Origin: Acidobacteriaceae bacterium
GTDB taxonomy: Bacteria > Acidobacteriota > Terriglobia > Terriglobales > Acidobacteriaceae
NCBI GenBank assembly: GCA_003138975.1
Contig: PLHQ01000153.1
Location: 102,433-166,432, forward strand
Reading direction: 5' to 3'
DNA: 64,000 nt
Shown: positions 44,823 through 52,483 of the stretch, piece by piece
Position numbering within the stretch: position 1 is the stretch's first letter
Layout of the letters: every line of letters starts with the position of its first letter
Position numbers and translations under genes: made by a program
The notes under the pieces: model-generated
The model's database searches: none
The model's input: only the letters and a program-made list of their open reading frames with translations
What the model was told of the DNA's origin: nothing

Positions 44823-46031
44823 TCACGCTGCCGCCTTCCGCTTCTTCCTCAGCAGCTTTTTCAGCACCCGTATCCCCTTGTCCACGTGCTTCTCCTCCAG
44901 CAAGAACGGAGGCAAAAACCGCACCACCGTATCCTGTGTGCTGTTGAACAGGACGCCCTCCGCCAGCGCCTCATCCACAATCGGCCGCGCCGGAATCTCC
45001 AGATTGATCCCCTGAATAAATCCTCGCCCGCGCACTTCCTTAGCCGCCGCGCTCTTCTCGACGATCATCTTCAACTCCTGCTGCAAGTACGCGCCAACCA
45101 CATTCACATTATCCAGCAGCTTGTCTTCTTCCACGATCGCCAAAAACTCGAGCGCCACGCGGCAAGCCAGTGGACCGCCGCCAAAAGTTGTCCCGTGTTG
45201 TCCCGGCGCAATCGCATTGGCAAATTCTTCCTTCGCGATAAATGCCCCCAGCGGAAGTCCCGCTGCAATCGGCTTCGCGATCGCCACAATGTCCGGAGTG
45301 ACGCCAAAGCCCTGGAACGCAAACATCGTACCCGTACGCCCCAGTCCGCACTGAATCTCGTCAAAGATCAGCGCCGCCCGGTGCCGATCCGCCGCCGCCC
45401 GGCACTCTCGCAGAAACTCCACCGAACACTCGTAGATTCCGCCCTCGCCAAAAATCGGCTCCAGCACAATCGCGCAGGTGTTGTCGTTCACCGCCGCCCG
45501 CAAACCTTCCACGTCATTCTGTTCCACAAAAGTCACTTCTTCCAGCAGCGGCTCAAATCCCTTGCGATGCTTCTCCTGCCCGGTCAGCGACAGCGCTCCA
45601 AACGTCCGCCCGTGATACGACCCCTGCAGCGCCACCAGCCGGCACTTTACCTCGCCACCCGCGCGATGTCCCGCCAGCCTCGCCAGCTTGATCGACCCCT
45701 CGATGGCCTCAGTCCCGCTGTTCGAGAAGAACGCACGGCTAAGCCCGGAGAGCGTGCACAACTTCTCCGCCAGCGCCCCTTGATACTCGTGGTAATAAAG
45801 ATTGGAGACGTGAATCAGCTTCCCCGCCTGCTCCCGAATCGTCTTCACGATCCGCGGATGCGCGTGCCCCAACGCATTCACCCCCAGTCCCGAAACAAAG
45901 TCGAGATAGCGCTTGTCGTCAAGGTCGTAAAGAAATACGCCCTTCCCCCGCGTCAACGCGAGGGGATAGCGATTGTAAGTCCCCAGCAAATATTTCTTTT
46001 CCAGCTCCGCGATTTGTTCGAATGTTTTCAT
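44823..46031 (-). CDS. argD: Acetylornithine/ornithine-type class III aminotransferase (ArgD-like)
   Basis: 402 residues from the ATG at 46031 (MKTFEQIAELEKKYLLGTYNRYPLAL). The YLLGTYNRYP start, LDFVSGLGVNALGHAHPRIV, FFSNSGTEAIEGSIKLAR, the PLP aspartate in LIFDEIQCGLGRTG, and the Schiff-base lysine in VAIAKPIAAGLPLGAF fit acetylornithine aminotransferase. It makes N-acetylornithine in arginine synthesis, or can act on succinyl-diaminopimelate. No other arg gene is adjacent, so the specific symbol is provisional. Confidence 0.85.
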   Translation of the reverse strand: MKTFEQIAELEKKYLLGTYNRYPLALTRGKGVFLYDLDDKRYLDFVSGLGVNALGHAHPRIVKTIREQAGKLIHVSNLYYHEYQGALAEKLCTLSGLSRAFFSNSGTEAIEGSIKLARLAGHRAGGEVKCRLVALQGSYHGRTFGALSLTGQEKHRKGFEPLLEEVTFVEQNDVEGLRAAVNDNTCAIVLEPIFGEGGIYECSVEFLRECRAAADRHRAALIFDEIQCGLGRTGTMFAFQGFGVTPDIVAIAKPIAAGLPLGAFIAKEEFANAIAPGQHGTTFGGGPLACRVALEFLAIVEEDKLLDNVNVVGAYLQQELKMIVEKSAAAKEVRGRGFIQGINLEIPARPIVDEALAEGVLFNSTQDTVVRFLPPFLLEEKHVDKGIRVLKKLLRKKRKAAA

Positions 46032-46083
46032 AGGAAGATTCGATTCTACAGGAAGACGAATTGTGCCAATACGGGAACGAAAG

Positions 46084-46129
46084 GCGTCCGGAGGACGTTT
46101 GACAATAGCCCGGCGTTTCAACGCCGGGT
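46084..46129 (+). repeat. Left REP element flanking the RAYT gene
   Basis: 46 nt containing two hairpins: GCGTCCGGAGGACG and CCCGGCGTTTCAACGCCGGG. It is an inverted copy (42 of 46 positions identical by hand alignment) of 46679-46724 on the other side of the transposase gene. Confidence 0.85.
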
Positions 46130-46151
46130 ACGATTGTGGGATGTTGGAACC

Positions 46152-46168
46152 CCGTCCCGTAGGGACGG
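46152..46168. repeat. Short REP-like hairpin before the RAYT gene
   Basis: CCGTCCC-GTA-GGGACGG, a perfect 7-bp stem, lies 24 bases before the chosen GTG start. A similar hairpin, GCATCCC-TAC-GGGATGC, sits at 46644-46660 inside the end of the ORF. Confidence 0.65.
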
Positions 46169-46192
46169 TTGAACTCTCCCCCGGAGCCTACC

Positions 46193-46690
46193 GTGTCCCA
46201 CACCTACGTCTCTGAACTCATCCATTGCGTCTTCTCCACCAAGCAACGCCGCAATCTAATCTCGCCTGAGGTGCAACCACAACTCTGGTCCTTCCTCGGC
46301 GGCATCGCTCGCAAGAACGGATTCAAAGCGCTCATGGTCGGCGGAACCGAAAATCACGTACACATCCTGCTGTCATTACCCGCAACCCTGACCTTAGCCA
46401 AAGCCATGCAATTGGTAAAAGGCGCATCCTCCCATTGGATGAACGAACAATTCAAATCAGAATTCGCCGGGCAAGAAGGCTACGGCGCCTTCACCCTCGG
46501 AATCTCGCAAAAGAAAGACACCATCGCCTACATCCGGAGCCAAGCGGAACATCATCGCAAGCATAATTATGAAGAAGAATTTCTCGCATTCTTGAAGAAG
46601 AACGGCGTGGAATATGATCCGAAGCACGTGCGGGGATATTCAGGCATCCCTACGGGATGCGCTTCCGAATTCCCGACCACCCGGCGTTAA
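46193..46690 (+). CDS. REP-associated tyrosine transposase (RAYT, IS200/IS605 TnpA-like)
   Basis: 165 residues from a GTG with GGAG eight bases upstream; the track ATG at 46169 is an alternative. The Y1-type single-strand transposase features are the N-terminal SHTYVSELIHCVFSTKQRR, the metal-binding HUH motif ENHVHILLSLP, and a helix IAYIRSQAEHHRKHNYEEEF that carries the expected catalytic tyrosine. It nicks and joins single-stranded hairpin DNA; RAYTs mobilise REP sequences. The gene is bracketed by 46-nt inverted REP copies. The C-terminal residues GIPTGCASEFPTTRR read into the right REP, suggesting the element border was added on. Confidence 0.88.
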   Translation: MSHTYVSELIHCVFSTKQRRNLISPEVQPQLWSFLGGIARKNGFKALMVGGTENHVHILLSLPATLTLAKAMQLVKGASSHWMNEQFKSEFAGQEGYGAFTLGISQKKDTIAYIRSQAEHHRKHNYEEEFLAFLKKNGVEYDPKHVRGYSGIPTGCASEFPTTRR

Positions 46691-46724
46691 AACGCCGGGC
46701 TATTGTCAGGCGTCCTTCGGACGC
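46644..46724 (-). repeat. Right REP elements flanking the RAYT gene
   Basis: Contains the hairpin GCATCCC-TAC-GGGATGC (46644-46660) and the 46-nt REP (46679-46724) with CCCGGCGTTAAAACGCCGGG and GCGTCCTTCGGACGC. It mirrors the left copy and overlaps the last codons of the transposase ORF. Confidence 0.85.
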
Positions 46725-46737
46725 AGACGCGTGCGCG

Positions 46738-47637
46738 TCAATACAACGCCTTCTCCCCCGGCGGCCGCGTCTTCCACCTCCGGTGCACCCACAGCCACTG
46801 CTCCGGATACTTCCTCACGTAGTCTTCAATAATCAAATTAAATTTCTGCGTGTTGGCCTTGATGTCCGCCTCCAGGTCGCCTGTGCGCACCAACTCCACC
46901 GCCGGATCAAACCGCAGCCGGTATTTCCCCAGCGCCGCGTCCCAGATCGTGAATGTCGGCACCACGGCCGCATCGGTGCGCAGCGCAATTCGAGCCAGCC
47001 CGCTCGCCGTGCATGCAGGGATGCCGAAAAAATCTACAAAAATTCCCTGCGGCGGAGTCATATTCGTATCCATCAGCATGCCCACAACTTCGCCCGCGTG
47101 CATCGCCGAGAGCAGCCCGCGCACAAAGTTGTCTTTGTCCACGGTCTTGTTGCCATGCATCGTGCGGTACTGTCGGATCAGGCGGTCTAGATACTCATTA
47201 TCCAGCGCCCGCATCACCACATGCATCCAGTGTCCGTGCATCGAATGCGTAAACGCGGAAAGCTCCCAGCCGCCAAAATGCGCGGTCAGGAACAGCACCC
47301 CCTTGCCGCGCGCATAGGCCCGCTCGTAATTCTCCAGCCCGTCATACACCACAACCTGCTCAACGTTTTCCAGCGTGTACTTGGGAAAGTGGCAGACCTC
47401 CGCCAGTTGACGCCCGAGCGAAGCAAACTCTCCGCGCAGAATCCGCGCCCGCTCCGCCTCACTTTTTTCCGGAAACGCCAAGGCGAGATTGCGCATACCC
47501 ACCTGCCGCAATCGCACGTGCAGAAGATAAACCACCCAACCCAGGCCAATGCCAATGCCTCGTGCCAGAGGCCGCGGCAAAATACCGAGGATTTTTATAA
47601 ACGGCCAGGCTGCCGTGTACTCAAGTCGCTGCCGCAT
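46738..47637 (-). CDS. Lipid A-type lysophospholipid acyltransferase (LpxL/HtrB family)
   Basis: 299 residues. An N-terminal hydrophobic helix (IKILGILPRPLARGIGIGLGWVVYLL) precedes NLALAFPEKSEAERARI, the catalytic HX4E in LTAHFGGWELSAF, and substrate-binding blocks VGMLMDTNMTPPQGIFVDFFG and PEQWLWVHRRWKTRPPGE. All are signatures of secondary acyltransferases of lipid A synthesis. It transfers an acyl chain from acyl-ACP at the inner membrane. No other lpx gene is in the window. Downstream lies the RAYT element. Confidence 0.92.
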   Translation of the reverse strand: MRQRLEYTAAWPFIKILGILPRPLARGIGIGLGWVVYLLHVRLRQVGMRNLALAFPEKSEAERARILRGEFASLGRQLAEVCHFPKYTLENVEQVVVYDGLENYERAYARGKGVLFLTAHFGGWELSAFTHSMHGHWMHVVMRALDNEYLDRLIRQYRTMHGNKTVDKDNFVRGLLSAMHAGEVVGMLMDTNMTPPQGIFVDFFGIPACTASGLARIALRTDAAVVPTFTIWDAALGKYRLRFDPAVELVRTGDLEADIKANTQKFNLIIEDYVRKYPEQWLWVHRRWKTRPPGEKALY

Positions 47638-47694
47638 CGGGGAAGCGTGACGGTACCACCGTCAAGAATTATTTGCAAACGAGAGGAAGTAAAT

Positions 47695-47737
47695 TGTCAT
47701 TCCGAGCAAGCGCTTTTTGCGTAGCTAGGAATCTGGG
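47695..47737 (+). repeat. Dispersed intergenic repeat copy
   Basis: TTGTCATTCCGAGCAAGCG then GTAGCTAGGAATCTGGGC. It shares the TTGTCATTCCGAGC lead with copies at 53742, 54323 and 58054. Confidence 0.55.
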
Positions 47738-47810
47738 CGAGTCGGCGTGAATCCACAGAGCCTGCCCTGAGAGAGCTCTAGCGACCGAAGGGCGCGTTTG
47801 GCTCGCTTCC

Positions 47811-48494
47811 CTACTTCGCCGCTTCCTGCGCCCACTTCGCCAGCGTCGTCAGAAACGTATTGGCCGCCGGCGGCGGCTCAATCTCTCCCGTGAGCGACGT
47901 CCGAAACGGCACCATGCGTCCATAAAACTCCCGCGTACTATCCTTGTCCTGCTTAATCGCGGCCCCGTTCAGGCTTACGCCGGCAAACAGCCCGCGCGCC
48001 CGCGAATAGGTCAACACCTCCGCCCGCATCTTCCAGTCCGTGTTCCCCTCGGCATGACGCCCCACCGGCCCCGCGGCCACCGAAGCGTCCGCCCCCAGCG
48101 CAAACTCGCTCGACAGCAAATGCCTCATTCCATCTTTATTCATGATCAGCATCACCAGGTCCACCGCCTGGCCGCCAATCTGGAAACCAAAACTTCCACC
48201 GGTCACGACAAAAAATGCCGGAGCGCTCCATCCCTTCGGTGTGCGGCAACTGGCAAGCCCGCGCCCATACTTCGCGCCCACAATAAAACCGCCCTTCAGC
48301 ATCGACGGCACCACCGCCACGCACTCCGCCGAGCCCAACACCTCTTCGGGAATACCCTTATCCGGCGCGCCTTGAATGTCGTTCAATACGTCCGCCGCCG
48401 CCTGCACCCGTTCCGTAGCCTTCGTTTCCTCATCCGCCGCAAAAGAGAAAGCACAAAGAGAAACAATCAGGATCAACAACAAGAACTTTTTCAT
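47811..48494 (-). CDS. Secreted SYLF domain (YSC84/DUF500) lipid-binding protein
   Basis: 227 residues with a signal peptide (MKKFLLLILIVSLCAFSFAA). The body matches the SYLF pattern: GIPEEVLGSAECVAVVPSMLKGGFIVGAKYGRGLASC, then WSAPAFFVVTGGSFGFQIGGQAVDLVMLIMN, GADASVAAGPVGRHAEGNTDW, and AEVLTYSRARGLFAGVSLNGAAIKQD. Eukaryotic SYLF domains bind phosphoinositides; bacterial ones are periplasmic proteins of unclear function. It stands alone on the minus strand, with a dispersed repeat beyond its stop. Confidence 0.9.
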   Translation of the reverse strand: MKKFLLLILIVSLCAFSFAADEETKATERVQAAADVLNDIQGAPDKGIPEEVLGSAECVAVVPSMLKGGFIVGAKYGRGLASCRTPKGWSAPAFFVVTGGSFGFQIGGQAVDLVMLIMNKDGMRHLLSSEFALGADASVAAGPVGRHAEGNTDWKMRAEVLTYSRARGLFAGVSLNGAAIKQDKDSTREFYGRMVPFRTSLTGEIEPPPAANTFLTTLAKWAQEAAK

Positions 48495-48850
48495 GGTTCC
48501 TCGTCACACAAGAATTTTCTGGGATCTGATGCTCTGGATTGTAAACGAACCGTGCGGCTCTGTGTCAGGAACGCTTAACTAGGAAGGAAGGATCGATTGT
48601 AAAACGGGTGGAAGAGTCGAGCTCATTGCGGACAAAAAAATCGGGGCTGAAAGTAGTGACCCTAATCGCCACTCTCAACCCCGTCTCCCAGGTTCTGTGG
48701 TAGGTAGGCCGAGTATCCTTTACACGCGCCTTCCCTACAAGATTACCAAGGTCATCGTCCCAAAGTAATCATCCGATCCACACTGAAATCTGAAACTCAT
48801 AAGCTGAAGGCTGATAGCTAGCGGCTGGAAGCTAGCAGCCAGAAGCGCAC
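48495..48850. other. 356-base intergenic region
   Basis: Holds the promoter side of the SYLF gene and, at 48634-48683, the terminator of the LuxR-type gene. The part 48790-48845 is a degenerate short-word repeat (AGCTGAAGGCTGATAGCTAG and similar). No ORF, tRNA or conserved RNA structure was recognised in the rest. Confidence 0.4.
48634..48683 (-). terminator. Intrinsic terminator downstream of the LuxR-type regulator
   Basis: An imperfect long stem with CGGGG / CCCCG at its base and TGA/TCA and GTG/CAC pairs above; on the minus strand it is followed by ATTTTTTTG. It lies about 170 bases past the regulator stop. Confidence 0.7.
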
Positions 48851-49507
48851 TTACTTCGCCGCCACCAGCGAATGCGTGATCGCATGCACTGACAGTGCAA
48901 TCCGATTCTGCACGCCCACCTTGCGCATCAACTTCGCCACGTGAGCCTTTACCGTGCGCTCCTCAATCCCCAACTGCGAGCCAATCTCTTTGTTCGAGCG
49001 TCCCGCCACCAGCATCTCCAGCACTTCTTTTTCGCGGTCGGTAAACGTCACGCGACCCGCCGGAAAGATCCTCCCTGGCGCCGACGACACCCGCTCGATG
49101 AACATGGATAGCACTCTCCGCGGCGCCCACACCGACCCCTGACTCACGATGCGAATCGCCTGCGCAAATTCAGCCGGTGAGGCCGCTTCGTCCACATAGC
49201 CCTTGGCCCCGGACGCGATCGCCTTAAGAATCGTCTCTTCGTCCACTCCCGACCCAGTCACAATAATGCGCAGATCCGGCCGTGTCGCCTTCAGGCTCGC
49301 CATCACATCAAACAAGTTTTGGCCGGAGCGGTTCCCCAGCAGAATCAGGTCCACGTCCTGCAATGTAGAAATCTCAGGCAGTCCGGCGGAGATCAGTTCG
49401 AATTCGGGCTCAGTGTCGAAAAGGGCGCGAAATCCCACAAACCTCAGCGGGTCGCTCTCCACCACGGCAATCTTAATGGTTGGTTTTCTCGCTACGGCTG
49501 CTTTCAT
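48851..49507 (-). CDS. NarL/LuxR-type response regulator with a degenerate receiver
   Basis: 218 residues: a receiver-like domain (about 10-130) and a GerE/LuxR helix-turn-helix (FTDREKEVLEMLVAGRSNKEIGSQLGIEERTVKAHVAKLMRKVGVQNRIAL). In the receiver the acidic pair at the end of beta-1 reads VVESDPLR. The phospho-acceptor position at the end of beta-3 reads LILLGNRSG, so no Asp is where phosphorylation normally occurs. The late Lys (GAKGYV) and Thr (IVTGSG) are present. It likely binds DNA without classical phosphorylation. No histidine kinase is nearby. Target genes unknown. Confidence 0.87.
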   Translation of the reverse strand: MKAAVARKPTIKIAVVESDPLRFVGFRALFDTEPEFELISAGLPEISTLQDVDLILLGNRSGQNLFDVMASLKATRPDLRIIVTGSGVDEETILKAIASGAKGYVDEAASPAEFAQAIRIVSQGSVWAPRRVLSMFIERVSSAPGRIFPAGRVTFTDREKEVLEMLVAGRSNKEIGSQLGIEERTVKAHVAKLMRKVGVQNRIALSVHAITHSLVAAK

Positions 49508-49687
49508 AGGTTTCCCTGTGGAGCGTAGTTACGTAGCTAGAGCATAGCGGCATTTGGCCGCCCTGCAAAGAGAACGTGACCGAAGTTGAATTACGGGAGT
49601 AACATGAAAAAGGAAGGTGGAGAAGCGTTTCTTGAGACGGAAATTGGCCCGTTTATTCCGCCATGCCGCTCGCGGAGAACATTCAGC

Positions 49688-50146
49688 ATGAGAACTAGTA
49701 CCACTCATTTCGCAGCCGTAATCGGCAGCGTCGCACTCCTCGCGGCCATTATGTTTGCTCTGACTCCAGCACTGCCCGCCCAGGCTCCCACTGCCACCTA
49801 CCAGCCGAAATTTACCGGAGACCCCGCCCGATCTGATTCCGAAGCTGCCGCCCTCGCCTACATGCGCGTCGTCCTCCGCGCCCAGCACCGCTTCGAAAAA
49901 CAATACGGCCACTTCGCCACTTCACTCTCCGAACTCGTCCACTCTGGCTCCTTCACCAAACGCATGGTCAATCCCGACCGCGGCGACTACACCGCCAGCT
50001 TCCGCGGCAAGAAAGACAGCTTCATCCTTACCATGACGCCCCAGCATCTTGACGCCGAGCATCGCTCCTTCTACGCTGAAGACGACGGCAAGATCCACTG
50101 CGATGAAGAAAAACCCGCCGACGCTGACTCTCCCATCGTGAAATAG
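49688..50146 (+). CDS. Pseudopilin-like secreted protein lacking a prepilin signal
   Basis: 152 residues from the ATG at 49688 (MRTSTTHFAAVIGSVALLAAIMFAL), with GGAGA nine bases upstream; the track begins 34 codons earlier. A signal peptide or anchor precedes a globular part with EAAALAYMRVVLRAQHRFEKQYGHFATSLSELVHSG and RGDYTASFRGKKDSFILTMTP. This pattern resembles the headgroup of bacterial type IV pilins and pseudopilins. The prepilin peptidase motif (GFTLIE) is absent, so it is not a normal pilin. The peroxiredoxin gene begins 55 bases downstream on the same strand. Confidence 0.6.
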   Translation: MRTSTTHFAAVIGSVALLAAIMFALTPALPAQAPTATYQPKFTGDPARSDSEAAALAYMRVVLRAQHRFEKQYGHFATSLSELVHSGSFTKRMVNPDRGDYTASFRGKKDSFILTMTPQHLDAEHRSFYAEDDGKIHCDEEKPADADSPIVK

Positions 50147-50174
50147 GTAAGCACGGCAAGAATAAAATAAAGAA

Positions 50175-50186
50175 GCTAGAATGGAA
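50175..50186 (+). promoter_or_regulatory. Candidate -10 region upstream of the peroxiredoxin gene
   Basis: GCTAGAATGGAA, identical to the 12-mer at 2299-2310 upstream of ppa. TAGAAT (50177-50182) would be a -10 about 20 bases before the ATG at 50202. Confidence 0.35.
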
Positions 50187-50201
50187 TCTCATGGAGGAAT
50201 T

Positions 50202-50663
50202 ATGTCAGCAAACATCGGCGCAGCCGCGCCCGAATTTTCATTGAAAGATCAGGACCAAAAGGAAGTAAAGCTCAGCGATTACCGTGGCAAGAAGCGCGTA
50301 GTTCTCGTCTTCTATCCACTCGACTGGAGCCCGGTCTGCACCAAAGAGCACGCCTGCATGGTCAACGATAAGAAACAATTCGATCAACTCGACGCCCAAG
50401 TCCTCGGCATCAGCGTAGACAGCGTCTGGTCCCACAAGGCCTACGCCGACAAGATGGGCATCCACTACCCGCTGCTCGCCGATTTCCACCCACGCGGCGC
50501 CGTCGCCGCCAAGTACGGCGTCTATCTCGAAGACAAAGGCATCACCGGCCGTGCCATCTCCATCATCGACCGCGACGGTAAACTCGCATGGCACAAAAAC
50601 TACGACATCCCGGTTGTGCCCGATATTAACGAAGTCTCGAAAGCGCTAGCGGCCGTGAAGTGA
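50202..50663 (+). CDS. Peroxiredoxin (AhpC/TSA, BCP-like)
   Basis: 153 residues from the ATG at 50202, with GGAGG seven bases or so upstream; seven track codons earlier are not used. Thioredoxin-like fold with the peroxidatic cysteine in FYPLDWSPVCTKEHACMV; the second Cys five residues later is a possible resolving residue. Then LGISVDSVWSHKAYADKMGIHYPLLADFHPRGAVAAKYGVY and GRAISIIDRDGKLAWH. It reduces hydrogen peroxide and organic peroxides in the cytoplasm using thioredoxin or similar. It sits between unrelated genes. Confidence 0.93.
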   Translation: MSANIGAAAPEFSLKDQDQKEVKLSDYRGKKRVVLVFYPLDWSPVCTKEHACMVNDKKQFDQLDAQVLGISVDSVWSHKAYADKMGIHYPLLADFHPRGAVAAKYGVYLEDKGITGRAISIIDRDGKLAWHKNYDIPVVPDINEVSKALAAVK

Positions 50664-50766
50664 AGTAAGTTGCGGTTTTAGATATTTAGATAAACCTGGA
50701 CGACCGACGCCACGCCGCCGCGTAAACCGTCCAGAGTATTTTCGCGTTCCGGGTCCCTGAGCGAGT

Positions 50767-51495
50767 TTACGTCCCCGGTTTAATCTCCGTCGCCTTCTCG
50801 CCTTGATAAATCACCACCAGCGGTTTCCCACCGTTCGGATACCGCACCGTTTTCTCGTCAGACGATGTGCCCGCGTCCGGCACTCCCATTCCCACCGCGA
50901 AGTCCGCCTGCAGTTCATCCATTCCCGGCTTTACTTCGTGCTGTTCGACCGCCTGCCACACATCCGCCGGCCAATGCTTGTACAGCTCATGCGGATCTTC
51001 GACATAAAAAATCTCATCGGAATAGATTTTGAACTGTCCCTCCGCCTCGAATCCAATTTGCACCGCGTAGCTCTTCCCTTCTTTCTCGAACACCGCCATC
51101 ACCTGCCGCCGGTTCCCTGCCCCCACCGGAATATCCGTTACCACATCCTTAATCTCCAGCCGGTCGATCGGCGGCAACAACCCCGCCTCATGCCCAAAGT
51201 CCGTCCGTTTGCGCGCCACATCGTAGGGATAATAGGTATATCGATATCCTTCCTTCACCCACACCGGCTGCTGCGTCAACTGCTTCGCCGACTTCAAGTC
51301 ATACGGATACAGCTTCTTCGGCGTAACATAGTAATCCGCATTCGAGTAGCCCGCGCTTTTCGCTTGCTGCTGCTTCTGCGCAGCGACATAATCCTCATGC
51401 CGCTGGTAAAGAATGTATCCCGCGCGCGCGCCCGCAACCACAATGGCCAGTGCCAGCGCAATCTGAATCCCCTTCTTGGCCTCTTCGCTCATCAT
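50767..51495 (-). CDS. Membrane-anchored protein of unknown function
   Basis: 242 residues. One N-terminal helix (IQIALALAIVVAGARAGYILY) anchors a periplasmic part rich in Tyr and charged residues (YSNADYYVTPKKLYPYDLKSAKQLTQQPVWVKEGYRYTYYPYDVARKRTDFGHEAG). A beta-rich domain ends VRYPNGGKPLVVIYQGEKATEIKPGT. I do not recognise the family. It is intact, with normal codon use, and stands alone between convergent and divergent neighbours. The 103 bases before it hold an inverted repeat CTGGACG / CGTCCAG. Confidence 0.7.
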   Translation of the reverse strand: MMSEEAKKGIQIALALAIVVAGARAGYILYQRHEDYVAAQKQQQAKSAGYSNADYYVTPKKLYPYDLKSAKQLTQQPVWVKEGYRYTYYPYDVARKRTDFGHEAGLLPPIDRLEIKDVVTDIPVGAGNRRQVMAVFEKEGKSYAVQIGFEAEGQFKIYSDEIFYVEDPHELYKHWPADVWQAVEQHEVKPGMDELQADFAVGMGVPDAGTSSDEKTVRYPNGGKPLVVIYQGEKATEIKPGT

Positions 51496-51607
51496 GCAAG
51501 TGATTCCCTGCCCTGTGATCCCCTGCGCCCTCTGTGTTGAAGATTTTAGACGCTATCGCGAGTAAACAGCCGTCCTACGGTACACTGAAATGAAGGAAAC
51601 CCGATCA

Positions 51608-51943
51608 ATGCCCCCAGTTACCGAACAGGACGTCCTAAGCGCTCTGAAAAGCTGCTACGATCCCGAGATCCCCGTCAACATCGTCGACCTCGGCCTCATC
51701 TATACCGTCACATTCGCGCCCGTCCCCGCCGACACGCCTGAACAAGCCAGGCAGGACGTCACCGTCGACATGACCCTCACCTCACCCGGCTGCCCCGAGC
51801 ACGTCAACATCAGCGCCCAAGTAAAATCACGCCTCGAACAGTTGCCCGGCATCCGCAACGCCGCAGTCAATGTTGTCTGGACTCCGCCCTGGACCCCCGA
51901 ACGCCTCAGCCCCGATGCCAAGAAACAGCTCGGCATCGACTAA
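51608..51943 (+). CDS. MIP18/SufT-like iron-sulfur assembly protein (DUF59)
   Basis: 111 residues from the ATG at 51608 (MPPVTEQDVLSALKSCYDPEIPVNIVDLGLIYTV), with AAGGAAA upstream. An ATG at 51590 is an alternative, but it follows TACACT by only four bases. The DPEIPVNIVDLGLIY stretch and the motif LTSPGCPEHVNISAQVKSRLEQLPG mark the DUF59/MIP18 family, which helps mature iron-sulfur proteins; the conserved Cys of SPGCP is present. No suf operon is adjacent. It ends at a region with an AGAAGTCA / TGACTTCT inverted repeat. Confidence 0.88.
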   Translation: MPPVTEQDVLSALKSCYDPEIPVNIVDLGLIYTVTFAPVPADTPEQARQDVTVDMTLTSPGCPEHVNISAQVKSRLEQLPGIRNAAVNVVWTPPWTPERLSPDAKKQLGID

Positions 51944-52029
51944 AGTCAGAAGTCAAAAGTCAAAATACAAAAGTAACAAGGTGGTCGATTTTCACTTCTG
52001 CATTCTGACTTCTAACTTCTACATTGCGC

Positions 52030-52308
52030 TCACCCGCCAAACTCCTCCCACACATCCATCGCGCTCTGCCCCGCCGCCTCAGTAATCCTCTTCCCGGCGC
52101 GCGCCGCCATCTCCATCACCTGCATGCCACGGTCGAAATAATCCGGCAACTGCTTCCGCACGTTCTCAAACTTTTCCGGATACTCCGCCGCCAGCACTGC
52201 CAGCGCCACCCCACCCGCCAGCACTCCCGCCGCATTTCTCCTCTTCAAAAACAAGACCGTTGCAGCCCCAACCGAAGCCGCAACCACCGCTTTCTTCCAG
52301 CTCTCCAT
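52030..52308 (-). CDS. Small membrane protein of unknown function
   Basis: 92 residues from the ATG at 52308 (MESWKKAVVAASVGAATVLFLKRRNAAGVLAGGVALAVLAAEYPEKFENVRKQL), or 101 from the track start. Two short hydrophobic stretches are followed by an amphipathic helix (FDRGMQVMEMAARAGKRITEAA). No family recognised. It converges with the SufT-like gene. The size, a plausible signal or anchor and codon use support a real gene. Confidence 0.6.
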   Translation of the reverse strand: MESWKKAVVAASVGAATVLFLKRRNAAGVLAGGVALAVLAAEYPEKFENVRKQLPDYFDRGMQVMEMAARAGKRITEAAGQSAMDVWEEFGG

Positions 52309-52483
52309 GTTTGCCTCGCGAAATTTTTTCTTCACGCGATTGTACCCCGCTCCCTCACCATTTATTCACATCTCTCCGATGCCTCTTCTCCCTCCCGCGT
52401 TGTCAGCCGCATGCCCGCACCAAGCCTGACAGCCGGACCGTCACATCTATCCTTTATACTTCTCCGTTCTTCCCGGAGGCCCC

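Noticed and set aside
44709-46172. 487-codon plus-strand ORF opposite the ArgD-like gene
   Set aside because: Antisense shadow; begins in a dispersed repeat and shows no motif.
48495-48850. Possible small RNA gene
   Set aside because: The only clear structure is the terminator at 48634-48683; the rest is degenerate repeat words with no defined promoter.
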